A DNA stretch of 64,000 nt from Yeosuana marina. GTDB lineage: Bacteria; Bacteroidota; Bacteroidia; Flavobacteriales; Flavobacteriaceae. Positions 1 to 8,688 of this stretch are shown here, in pieces. The first letter of the stretch is position 1; every line of letters starts with the position of its first letter. The position numbers and the translations under genes are program-made. Location of the stretch: the NCBI RefSeq assembly GCF_011762485.1, contig NZ_JAAKGI010000025.1:309695-373694 (forward strand). Reading direction: 5' to 3'. Below the pieces are notes generated by a model. That model was not told where the DNA came from. It saw only the letters and a program-made list of their open reading frames with translations, and ran no database searches.

Positions 1-1693
1 ATTCTTGCCATGCGCCTCGGTATAGCCACAACCAACAATCATTCATGAACTTCTTAGGTTTTAGTCTTTTGACTGCTTCAAAAACAGCATCTAAACATAC
101 TTTATGGGTTCCGTGCGGGTCTGCTAAATCTCCTGCTGCATATATTTGATGAGGTTTTATTTTCTCTATCAAATCCATGGTTATTTGTATATCTATCTCT
201 CCCAATGGCTTCTTCTCAATACTACCAGTTTCGTAAAATGGTAATTCCATAAAATGAATTTGACTATCCGGAACACCTACATAATGACAAGTAGATCTTG
301 CTTCTCCTTTTCTTATTAATCCTTTAATATATCTAACATCAGAACTATCTATTTCACTCGTCTTTTTGTTTTTAAGAAAAGTTTTAGCTTTTTTGAAAAT
401 AGATTGTGCCTCTTTATTATCAATTCCGAATTTTTCATTGTAATCACAGACAAAGCTTGCAAATCGTAGGGCTTCATCATCTGCTACTGCAATGTTTCCT
501 GAGGTTTGATATCCAACATGCACTTCATGACCCTGCTCTTGTAACCGCTTGAAGGTACCTCCCATACTTATAATATCATCATCTGGATGCGGACTAAAAA
601 TAAGAACACGCTTACTAGCTGGTTCGGCTCTTTCGGGACGTTTGCTATCATCGGCATTAGGTTTTCCTCCTGGCCAACCGGTTATTGTATTTTGTAGTTT
701 ATTGAATATTTTAATATTAATGTCGTAAGCCGGACCGGAATCTGCAAGTAAATCACTCATCCCGTTTTCAATATAATCGGCATCCGTGAGCATTAAGATT
801 GGTTTCTTTAAATCAATGGCTAAACCTAAAACCGCTTTTCTGATAAGTTTATCTGTCCAAGTCACTTTTTCAACTAACCAAGGCGTATTAATTCTGGTTA
901 ATTTTGAGGATGCCGCTTGATCTAAAACAAAGGTCGCGTTGTTATGTTCTTGTAAAAAAGAGGCAGGTACTTGGTTGGTTACGGGGCCTTCAACTGATGC
1001 TTGAATAATATTTGATTTTCGTTCTCCCCATGCCATTAATATGACTCTTTTGGCTTCCATAATCTTTTTAACACCTAAGGTAATGGCCGTTCTGGGTGTA
1101 TTATTTAATCCGGAAAAATCATGGCTCGCTGCGACTCTGGTAATATGGTCTAAAGCTACTAATCTAGTTTTTGAGTTTTGTAGAGATCCGGATTCGTTAA
1201 ACCCAATATGACCATTACCTCCAATACCAAGAATTTGTAAATCGATACCACCCAATGCTTCTATTTTTGATTCATAGGCATTACAATAATCAGCTATTTC
1301 TTCTTTTGATAGAGTTCCGTCTGGAATATTATAGTTCTCTGGTAAGATATCCACATGGTTGAATAACAGTTCCTTCATAAACCTGACATAACTGTTCACT
1401 GAATCTGGCTCCATGGGATAGTATTCATCTAAATTAAATGATACCACATTTTTAAAACTTAAGCCTTCTTCTTTATGCAGCCTTACCAACTCCGCGTACA
1501 ATCCTTTGGGGGAAGATCCTGTTGCCAACCCTAATATGCAAGGTTGCTTTTGAGCTTGTTTTACTCGAATTAAATCTGCTATTTCTTTAGCGACTGCTTT
1601 GGATGCTAAAACAGAATTTTCAAAAACGACGGTTCCTATATTTTCAAACCGTTTTTCAAATCCTGTCGCCTTATCTATACTACTTTTTAACAT
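1..1693 (-). CDS. nagB: Glucosamine-6-phosphate deaminase fused to PIG-L/LmbE-type deacetylase domain (C-terminus cut by window edge)
   Basis: Converts glucosamine-6-phosphate to fructose-6-phosphate and ammonia in the cytoplasm. 564 codons are visible; the C-terminus lies beyond the left edge. The N-terminal half is NagB-like: phosphate-binding ATGSSP at about residues 57-62, FNLDEYYPM at about 86-94 and GIGGNGHIGFNESG, which carries the catalytic His/Glu. From about residue 360 a PIG-L/LmbE domain begins with the metal-binding HPDDD motif. This two-domain architecture is common in Bacteroidota; whether the second domain deacetylates GlcNAc-6-P is unproven. It starts 21 bases after the upstream dehydrogenase stop and is the last visible gene of the leftward amino-sugar operon. 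Start chosen at the ATG ending at 1693, which opens directly into the conserved domain. Confidence 0.9.
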   Translation of the reverse strand, partial: MLKSSIDKATGFEKRFENIGTVVFENSVLASKAVAKEIADLIRVKQAQKQPCILGLATGSSPKGLYAELVRLHKEEGLSFKNVVSFNLDEYYPMEPDSVNSYVRFMKELLFNHVDILPENYNIPDGTLSKEEIADYCNAYESKIEALGGIDLQILGIGGNGHIGFNESGSLQNSKTRLVALDHITRVAASHDFSGLNNTPRTAITLGVKKIMEAKRVILMAWGERKSNIIQASVEGPVTNQVPASFLQEHNNATFVLDQAASSKLTRINTPWLVEKVTWTDKLIRKAVLGLAIDLKKPILMLTDADYIENGMSDLLADSGPAYDINIKIFNKLQNTITGWPGGKPNADDSKRPERAEPASKRVLIFSPHPDDDIISMGGTFKRLQEQGHEVHVGYQTSGNIAVADDEALRFASFVCDYNEKFGIDNKEAQSIFKKAKTFLKNKKTSEIDSSDVRYIKGLIRKGEARSTCHYVGVPDSQIHFMELPFYETGSIEKKPLGEIDIQITMDLIEKIKPHQIYAAGDLADPHGTHKVCLDAVFEAVKRLKPKKFMNDCWLWLYRGAWQE

Positions 1694-1714
1694 ATCTATT
1701 TGGTATTATTTTAA

Positions 1715-4639
1715 TTATCTATTAATAAAAGCTTTTCTTAAAACACTTATAGGATGTATAGAAGTTCTACTGGTTCCATCCTTAATTTGATGTCTGCAAC
1801 TTGTTCCTGCAGCTACAATAATAACCTCGCCTTCTGCATTTCTAACTTTTGGAAACAAAGTATCTTCACCAACCTGCATACTTACTTGATAATGCTCTTT
1901 TTCATAACCAAAAGACCCTGCCATTCCGCAACAACCCGAATTTATAATGGTGACTTTATAATTTTTTGGAATTGATAACATCCTGAATGTTGGTTCTGTA
2001 CTGCTTAATGATTTTTGTTGACAATGACCATGTATTTTTAATACTTCACTTTTGGTTGTAAAACTTTCTGAAAGGATGTGTTTATTATCAAACTCTTGCT
2101 TAATAAACTCTTCTATAGTGAAGGTGTTTTTAGCTATATGATTTGCTGATTCTTTGTCGTCAGCCAATCTTAAATATTCATCTCTAAAGGTTAAAATTGC
2201 CGATGGTTCAATTCCCAATAAGGGTGTTTCACTCGAAATCTTATCTTTAAAAAAAGTCACATTAAAATCGGCTATCCGTTTTGCTTTATCTAAAACGCCT
2301 TTTGAAATAAAACTCCTTCCGCTTTCTTCATGATTGGTAATGTTCACTTTATAACCTAAATCGGTTAAAAGTTCCATACAATCTATTCCTATAGTAACGT
2401 CATAATAATTTGTAAACTCATCCATAAATAGAAAAAGCTCTTTATGTTTTACCGGTTTACTTAGAAGTCTTTTTTTATTGGTTTTATACCAACTATAAAA
2501 GGTTTTATGAGCTAATTCGGGAATACTTCTTTGAACTGCAACACCTAATAACTTCTTGGTTATTTTAGTATTTAAAACAGCATTTGTTACTGAAGGCATT
2601 ATCATGCCTAGTTTATTTAACTTAACATTATTGGCGAAAATTTTTGTTCTGAATGGAATACCATTTTCTTTATAATACTGATGTAAAAACTCGGCTTTTA
2701 AAGATGCCACATCAACATTACTTGGACATTCACTCGCGCAAGCTTTACAGCTTAAGCACAAATCAAAAACATCGTATAACTCTTTGTGATTGAATTTGTT
2801 TTTCTTTTCTGAATTTGTCAAAAACTCTCTTAACACATTAGCCCGTGCTCGTGTGGTATCTTTTTCATTTCTGGTTGCTCTGTAACTTGGACACATGGTG
2901 CCACCAGCTTCTGGAAGCTTTCTGCAATCTCCAGAACCATTACATTTTTCAGCAGCTCTAAGAATTCCTTGACTATCAGAGAAATCTTGAATAGTATTAA
3001 TTTCTGGTTCTTTTCTATCAACCTCGTATCTTAAATTTTTATCCATTGGAAAGGCATCCACAATCTTTCCTTGATTAAAAATATTATTGGGGTCGAAGGT
3101 ATTCTTGATTCGTTTTATAAGCGCATAATTTTTTTCTCCAATCATTTTGGGAATGAATTCTGCTCTAACAATACCATCGCCATGTTCACCACTAAAAGAA
3201 CCCCCATATTTTTTAACTAGCGCTGCCGTCTTTGAGGTTATTTCTCTAAACAACACAACATCCTCTTGTTTCTTTAAATTTAAAATCGGACGTAAGTGTA
3301 ATTCGCCAGCTCCTGCATGCGCATAATAGACCGCATCTTGACCAAAGTCTTCCATCATTTTAGAAAATTCTGAAATATAATTTGGCAAGTCTTTCAAGTC
3401 AACGGCTGTATCTTCAATACAAGCAACCGCTTTATCATCACCTACTATATTTCCAAGCAACCCTAAACCTGCTTTTCGAAGTTCTAGTGCCTGGTTAATT
3501 TCACTACCTATCAATTTAGGAAATGCATATCCTAAGTTATTCGTTTTTAAATCAGCAATCAACGCATTGGTTAAAGCTTTTGATTCTTCATCATCCTCTG
3601 TACAGATTTCAAGCATCAAAATGGCTTTTGGATCACCTTCAACAAAAAATCTGTTTTTTAATTGTTCTCTATTGTTTTTTGTACAATCTAGAATGGTTTT
3701 ATCCATTAACTCGCAAGTGAACAAATTATGTCGCATAGCCACTACAACAGCTTCCATACTTTCTTGAATACTGCTAAAATGAGCAGCAACCATGATGTTT
3801 TTTGGAGGCGGTAACGTGTCTAATTTAAGCGTAATTTCTGTGGTAAAAGCCAAGGTTCCTTCACTTCCTGCTAACAATTTTGAGAGATTAACATGTGTAT
3901 CAGCTCCACCAAATACTTTAGAATTTAACAATTCATCAATAGCATAGCCATTATTTCTTCTGTGAATGGAACTTTTAGGAAACTCCTTTTTAATTTCCAA
4001 TTGATGTTCAGTGTTAGAAAGTTCGTTATAAACCGATTTATAAATATCGCTTTCTAAGTTGTCACCAATCATTTTCAATAAAAACTCTTCACTTGTTAAA
4101 TCACTAAAAGTAGCTTCAGAGCCATCACTTAAAATCGTTTTCAATTCTACAATTTTATCACGAGTAACTCCAAACTTAATGGATGTTGTTCCTGATGAAT
4201 TATTGCCAACCATACCTCCTATCATACATCTGTTACTGGTTGATGTGTTGGGCGCAAAAAACAATCCGTACGGTTTTAAATAATCGTTTAATTCATCTCT
4301 TATTACACCCGGCTGTATCTTAATTGTTTTATTTTGCTCATTAAAATCTAAAATTTTAGTGAAATATTTTGAAGTATCAACCACCAAACCATCGCCCACA
4401 CACTGTCCAGCTAAAGATGTTCCTGCAGCTCTTGGAATAAGTGTAATTTTATTTTCTTTTGCAAAAAGAATGAGCGTTTTTATATCTTGATTGCTTTTTG
4501 GATACACAACACCCAATGGTATTTTTCTATAAACAGAAGCATCAGTAGCATAGATGCTTTTATGAAGCAAATCATAAAAAACCTCTCCTTCCAAGGTGAT
4601 TGATAAACTTTTTAAAGCTTGTGTTATTTCAACTTTCAT
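1715..4639 (-). CDS. FAD-linked, Fe-S containing D-2-hydroxyacid (probably D-lactate) dehydrogenase
   Basis: 974-residue fusion of a flavin dehydrogenase and an iron-sulfur electron-transfer module. Domains in order: FAD_binding_4 (about 20-200, with RAAGTSLAGQ and GGMVGNNSSGT), FAD-oxidase C domain (about 220-545, with YYAHAGAGELHLRP and SGEHGDG), a ferredoxin-type region (about 615-700, CLSCKACASECP), and a C-terminal cysteine-rich CCG domain with SGCCGMAGSFGYE. Length and layout resemble E. coli YdiJ and GlpC-type D-lactate dehydrogenases. Family members oxidise D-lactate or D-2-hydroxyglutarate and pass electrons to the respiratory chain. Because murQ lies in the same operon and its product is D-lactate, D-lactate is the likeliest substrate here; that is inference. 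It follows the GH18 gene by 45 bases. Confidence 0.88.
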   Translation of the reverse strand: MKVEITQALKSLSITLEGEVFYDLLHKSIYATDASVYRKIPLGVVYPKSNQDIKTLILFAKENKITLIPRAAGTSLAGQCVGDGLVVDTSKYFTKILDFNEQNKTIKIQPGVIRDELNDYLKPYGLFFAPNTSTSNRCMIGGMVGNNSSGTTSIKFGVTRDKIVELKTILSDGSEATFSDLTSEEFLLKMIGDNLESDIYKSVYNELSNTEHQLEIKKEFPKSSIHRRNNGYAIDELLNSKVFGGADTHVNLSKLLAGSEGTLAFTTEITLKLDTLPPPKNIMVAAHFSSIQESMEAVVVAMRHNLFTCELMDKTILDCTKNNREQLKNRFFVEGDPKAILMLEICTEDDEESKALTNALIADLKTNNLGYAFPKLIGSEINQALELRKAGLGLLGNIVGDDKAVACIEDTAVDLKDLPNYISEFSKMMEDFGQDAVYYAHAGAGELHLRPILNLKKQEDVVLFREITSKTAALVKKYGGSFSGEHGDGIVRAEFIPKMIGEKNYALIKRIKNTFDPNNIFNQGKIVDAFPMDKNLRYEVDRKEPEINTIQDFSDSQGILRAAEKCNGSGDCRKLPEAGGTMCPSYRATRNEKDTTRARANVLREFLTNSEKKNKFNHKELYDVFDLCLSCKACASECPSNVDVASLKAEFLHQYYKENGIPFRTKIFANNVKLNKLGMIMPSVTNAVLNTKITKKLLGVAVQRSIPELAHKTFYSWYKTNKKRLLSKPVKHKELFLFMDEFTNYYDVTIGIDCMELLTDLGYKVNITNHEESGRSFISKGVLDKAKRIADFNVTFFKDKISSETPLLGIEPSAILTFRDEYLRLADDKESANHIAKNTFTIEEFIKQEFDNKHILSESFTTKSEVLKIHGHCQQKSLSSTEPTFRMLSIPKNYKVTIINSGCCGMAGSFGYEKEHYQVSMQVGEDTLFPKVRNAEGEVIIVAAGTSCRHQIKDGTSRTSIHPISVLRKAFINR

Positions 4640-4684
4640 ACTATTATTAAATCATCATTGTCTTTTCTCATTAAACCTAGAAAC

Positions 4685-6193
4685 TCAATTTGATTTTAAG
4701 ATTTTAAATGTTCTTTTATTGCCTTCATTATTTTCAATATTCAAAAAGTACATACCATTATCTAAATGACTTACATCGACAGACTTACTTTTTGGGTTGA
4801 TTTTCATTATTGATTGTCCTAAAAAATTGAAGAGCTCTACTTTGCTCGTTTTTAAATTATCACTATTTGCTATTAGTATTACCCCATTGGTTGGGTTAGG
4901 ATACACTTTAATATTATCTTTTATGTAATCATCACTCAATGATGCCGTTGCTCCAAATTTTGTATTTATTAAATCCCATAATTCCGGTCTATTTCCATCA
5001 TAATTTAATGCCCACATTCCAACACCTCCTAAATTATCGGCTATAGCCAAATCAAATTTTTTAGATATGCTTAACTCGTTATCTGTCCAAACTTGATGCC
5101 AGCTAGTACCGTCGTTCCAGGTATACCAAGGATATTCAAAATCCGAATTCCAAATAAAACCACCGTAACTATCAGCTTCAATTATAGTGTTTTTAAATCT
5201 GGTGGACCCCACATAGGCAGTAGTTGCTGACTCAGAAGCATTCGATGTCGTTTTCCAATATTGCCCATAATAAGGTACTGCCAAAATTAACTTTTCAGGG
5301 TTGTTTGCAGTAGGAATAGCATAAGTCCCTGTTTCTATAGTTCTTGTAACAAAACGTTTTGTAGGTGTGTGATGAGTTAAAGGAGACACCGGACCAGAAA
5401 ACCCGTCGTTCGCACCTGTATAGTCATATGCCATGACTACTAAGTAATCTACACTATTAACTAAACCATCAATTAACCAACCACCCCAATTAACCGCTGG
5501 TCCGTCAAAAGAAACTTCTTTACCAGGTAATTCAGCATGAATATATGAGGTTAAATCAGCCATAAATGTATTTAATTCAGCTCCTCTATGCGCACTCGAC
5601 AAACCTTCAAAATCTATATTAACACCATCTAAATTATCAGCTTGAATTCTACTTTTTACATTAGCAAAAAAAATATCCCTTTTGGTGGTATTTGTAAATA
5701 ATTCCCATGCAACAGCATCAGCCCCATCTGCTCCTCCAAAATTAACAACAGTCATAATTACTTTTGTCCCTGCTGCATGTGCAGCATTAATCTCATTAAC
5801 CCAAGGCCACCCTGCGGGTGTATCTATCGATGCGTCTAACTGAGCTAAAAAATCAAAACAAGCTAAATGAGACAGTAAGTTATACTGAATGTTGCTATGT
5901 GCATTATTACTTTGCTCCCAATAAGGCAGAAAACCAAAGACCATTTTATTTAAAGTATTTACTTGACCTTGCCTTAAAGAGATAATTTCATCTTTATTAG
6001 TATTAGAGTCTTTTTGGACAGTTTCAAGTTTACCAAACTCTTCTTTTTGTAATTCATGTGCTCCTTTTCTAATGACTTCTTGAGATACTAAAACTTGAGA
6101 CACCAAAAAAGTCAGCATAAATAAGGCTTTAAAATGTAAAATTTTTATATTTATTGAACTAATGAAATTATCTTGTTTCAATTCCATAACCAA
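4685..6193 (-). CDS. Secreted glycoside hydrolase family 18 protein with type IX secretion sorting domain
   Basis: A hydrophobic stretch at about residues 19-37 ending in VSQ looks like a signal peptide. A GH18 TIM barrel spans about 82-415, with the active-site strand DGVNIDFEG (D189, D194, catalytic Glu196). The middle Asp of the usual DxDxE is Asn192. Residues about 425-502 form a Por secretion-system C-terminal sorting domain starting at YPNPTNG, so the enzyme should be exported to the cell surface by the type IX system. GH18 enzymes cleave beta-1,4 bonds at GlcNAc (chitin, glycans, peptidoglycan); the operon argues for peptidoglycan or GlcNAc oligomers. The start overlaps the end of the GH3 gene by 26 bases; an internal Met at residue 26 is an alternative but leaves a shorter signal. 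Confidence 0.85.
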   Translation of the reverse strand: MVMELKQDNFISSINIKILHFKALFMLTFLVSQVLVSQEVIRKGAHELQKEEFGKLETVQKDSNTNKDEIISLRQGQVNTLNKMVFGFLPYWEQSNNAHSNIQYNLLSHLACFDFLAQLDASIDTPAGWPWVNEINAAHAAGTKVIMTVVNFGGADGADAVAWELFTNTTKRDIFFANVKSRIQADNLDGVNIDFEGLSSAHRGAELNTFMADLTSYIHAELPGKEVSFDGPAVNWGGWLIDGLVNSVDYLVVMAYDYTGANDGFSGPVSPLTHHTPTKRFVTRTIETGTYAIPTANNPEKLILAVPYYGQYWKTTSNASESATTAYVGSTRFKNTIIEADSYGGFIWNSDFEYPWYTWNDGTSWHQVWTDNELSISKKFDLAIADNLGGVGMWALNYDGNRPELWDLINTKFGATASLSDDYIKDNIKVYPNPTNGVILIANSDNLKTSKVELFNFLGQSIMKINPKSKSVDVSHLDNGMYFLNIENNEGNKRTFKILKSN

Positions 6194-7856
6194 CAGAATA
6201 TTTACTGTTTAAAGATGCTGGCAACCTGCCAATTGTTTTCATCTTTCCTAAAATAACCTGAGCCGATACTTTTTGAGCCAGCTCTGAATTTTCATAAGAA
6301 ATCAAAACACCTTCAATATTTTTAAATGATAATTTTTCTAAAGAATACTGGCTTGCAAATACATCTAAAATTACTTTATGCCGTTTTGAAATGGTTTCAA
6401 CAAAAACTCTATCCGTATCTGCTATTCTTTTAGTCAATCTATAATTTAAACGATGATAACCAATGATTACTTTATCATATTTCTTGAGAATTTTTAAAGT
6501 CTTTTTAAGAGAAAGCCCCGAAATATCATGAACATTCATTCCTGATTTTAATTCTAAAATGAAGTCGATATATTCACCATCTCCCAATTTTATAAAAGCA
6601 ATGTTCTCTTTTTTATTTTCCTTAATTGGAAAAATATCCTTAACATTCTTTAAGGTTGTTATGGCACTGCTAATAGCTTCTTCATTTAACACAGTATTTT
6701 TAATATCATTCAAATCATTTACTAAATTTACCGTATCAATTGGTTTAAAATGATTCAAATTAACATCGTATTTAGCCCCTAAAATCTTTTTTACAGAGTG
6801 TGCTAAGCGTTCTTCTGTTATCTCTTTGTTATCATAAGCTTCAATAATTTTTGAAATTGCTTTTGGTGCATTTTCTGTAAATAACAACACATCATTACCG
6901 GCCTTGAATGCAGCTAAATCTATATCGCCAGGTTCCTCATAATTGGCGGCGCCTTTCATATTTAAAGCGTCTGTAAAAATTAATCCTTTATAGTCAAGTT
7001 CGCCTTTTAAAATGTTTGTAACAATATTGTATGATAAAGATGATGGTAAACCTTCTTTAGGTTCTAAACTAGGAACGTTTAAATGTGCCACCATAACACC
7101 GGCAACACCTTTTTTAAATAATTCTTTATACGGGTATAATTCAACAGAATCAATACGTTCTTTTGAAAACGATACGGTTGGTAACGTTTTATGAGAATCT
7201 TGATCGGTATCGCCATGTCCGGGGAAATGTTTTGCACACGCCATGACACCTTCATTTTGCATGCCTTGAGTAAACGCAATAGCCTTATTGCTTACATTGT
7301 ATTTATCTTCACCAAAAGAGCGGACTCCAATGATTGGATTTTTAGAATTGGTATTAATATCAACCACGGGAGCATAATTTAGATGAACACCTAAACGCTT
7401 GCAATGTTTCCCAATTTGACTTCCTATTTGTTTGATTAAATCATCATTTTTAATAGCACCAAGTGTCATATTGTAAGGAAACCTTGCGGTACTATCTAAT
7501 CGCATATTTAAACCCCATTCTGCATCCATACCAATTAACAAAGGGACTTTGGCAATAGATTGATACGTGTTTGTTAGTTTAGCTTGTCGTACCGGCCCTC
7601 CTTGAAAAAATATAAGACCACCTATGTTATAATTTTTAATAAGATTTTCAATAGAATCGGTATGATTTTTATCTCTATTTGAATAGGTAGCAACCATAAA
7701 TAGCTGACCGACCTTTTCTTGAAGGGTCATGCCTCCATAAATACTATCAACCCATTTTGTTTTATTGTCTTTGGTCTTGAAGTCTTTATTGTGAGGACTA
7801 AAAAAAGATGCTAAAAAAACGACTCCTAAAAAAACTGTTCCTAAAATTTTACTCAT
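6168..7856 (-). CDS. nagZ: Glycoside hydrolase family 3 beta-N-acetylhexosaminidase, NagZ-like
   Basis: Removes terminal beta-linked GlcNAc, classically from GlcNAc-anhMurNAc or GlcNAc-MurNAc muropeptides. The signature KHFPGHG at residues 209-215 is followed by D220-S221-H222, the Asp-His dyad typical of NagZ-type GH3 enzymes; D296 in FTDALNM fits the catalytic nucleophile. At 562 residues it is longer than the roughly 340-residue E. coli NagZ because of a C-terminal GH3_C-like domain (about 390-562), as seen in other Bacteroidota and Bacillus enzymes. An N-terminal hydrophobic segment (residues 4-19, no lipobox Cys) suggests a signal peptide or membrane anchor, so it probably acts in the periplasm. 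Overlaps murQ by 8 bases and the GH18 gene by 26, indicating translational coupling. Confidence 0.88.
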   Translation of the reverse strand: MSKILGTVFLGVVFLASFFSPHNKDFKTKDNKTKWVDSIYGGMTLQEKVGQLFMVATYSNRDKNHTDSIENLIKNYNIGGLIFFQGGPVRQAKLTNTYQSIAKVPLLIGMDAEWGLNMRLDSTARFPYNMTLGAIKNDDLIKQIGSQIGKHCKRLGVHLNYAPVVDINTNSKNPIIGVRSFGEDKYNVSNKAIAFTQGMQNEGVMACAKHFPGHGDTDQDSHKTLPTVSFSKERIDSVELYPYKELFKKGVAGVMVAHLNVPSLEPKEGLPSSLSYNIVTNILKGELDYKGLIFTDALNMKGAANYEEPGDIDLAAFKAGNDVLLFTENAPKAISKIIEAYDNKEITEERLAHSVKKILGAKYDVNLNHFKPIDTVNLVNDLNDIKNTVLNEEAISSAITTLKNVKDIFPIKENKKENIAFIKLGDGEYIDFILELKSGMNVHDISGLSLKKTLKILKKYDKVIIGYHRLNYRLTKRIADTDRVFVETISKRHKVILDVFASQYSLEKLSFKNIEGVLISYENSELAQKVSAQVILGKMKTIGRLPASLNSKYSVGYGIETR

Positions 7857-8688
7857 TTTTTAATAAATTAAATGCATCAATAGCTTTTCTAACGCTTTTA
7901 TGTTCCAGTAACAAATCTGTAGCTGTTATTTCGTCAACATTAAGTTCGTTCATTATCATTCTTACACCTCTATTTACAAGCTTTTTATTTGAAAGTTGCA
8001 TGTCAATCATTTTATTACCCTTTACACGTCCCAACTTTATCATAACGGTAGTTGAAATCATATTCAAAGCTAACTTTTGAGCTGTTCCAGCTTTCATTCT
8101 GGTACTTCCTGTAACAAATTCTGGCCCAACTACTAATTCTATTGGATAATCTACTGCCATTGATAATGGTGAATTTTCATTACAGGTTATACATCCCGTA
8201 ACAATATTCTTCTGTTTTGCTTTTTTTACACCTCCTATAACATAGGGTGTTGTACCTGAAGCTGCTATACCAATAAGAACATCATCTTCATTGATATTAA
8301 ACTTTTTTAAATCTCTCCATGCCAATGTTGTATCATCTTCGGCATTTTCAACGGCCTTTCTGAGTGCGGTGTCGCCTCCAGCAATTAAACCTATCACCCA
8401 ATTATCATCTACACCGTAGGTAGGTGGACATTCTGAGGCATCGAGAACACCTAATCGTCCGCTAGTTCCAGCTCCTATATAAAACAATCGTCCTCCGGTA
8501 CTCATTTTTTCATAAATAACATCTACCAGTTTCTGTAATGAAGGAATTGCTTTTTCAATAGCATAAGGAACTGTTTTATCTTCTGCGTTCATATTTGATA
8601 GCAGATCAAATGTGCTCATTTTTTCTAAATCATCATAAACAGAAGGTTCTTCAGTTGTTAGTTTGTTTTTCATTCTATTTTTATTCAT
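7849..8688 (-). CDS. murQ: N-acetylmuramic acid 6-phosphate etherase
   Basis: Cleaves the D-lactyl ether of MurNAc-6-phosphate, giving GlcNAc-6-phosphate and D-lactate in the cytoplasm. The SIS domain carries GAGTSGRLGVLDASECPPT (about 73-90); Glu86 and Glu117 match the spacing of the catalytic pair E83/E114 of E. coli MurQ. 279 residues against about 298 in E. coli, with the family ending EHKSVRKAIDAFNLL. Both ends overlap neighbours by 8 bases (the DUF6259-like gene upstream, the GH3 gene downstream), so it is embedded in the operon. It is the gene that most clearly identifies MurNAc as a substrate of the locus. The kinase that would make MurNAc-6-P is not seen in the window. Confidence 0.95.
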   Translation of the reverse strand: MNKNRMKNKLTTEEPSVYDDLEKMSTFDLLSNMNAEDKTVPYAIEKAIPSLQKLVDVIYEKMSTGGRLFYIGAGTSGRLGVLDASECPPTYGVDDNWVIGLIAGGDTALRKAVENAEDDTTLAWRDLKKFNINEDDVLIGIAASGTTPYVIGGVKKAKQKNIVTGCITCNENSPLSMAVDYPIELVVGPEFVTGSTRMKAGTAQKLALNMISTTVMIKLGRVKGNKMIDMQLSNKKLVNRGVRMIMNELNVDEITATDLLLEHKSVRKAIDAFNLLKNE

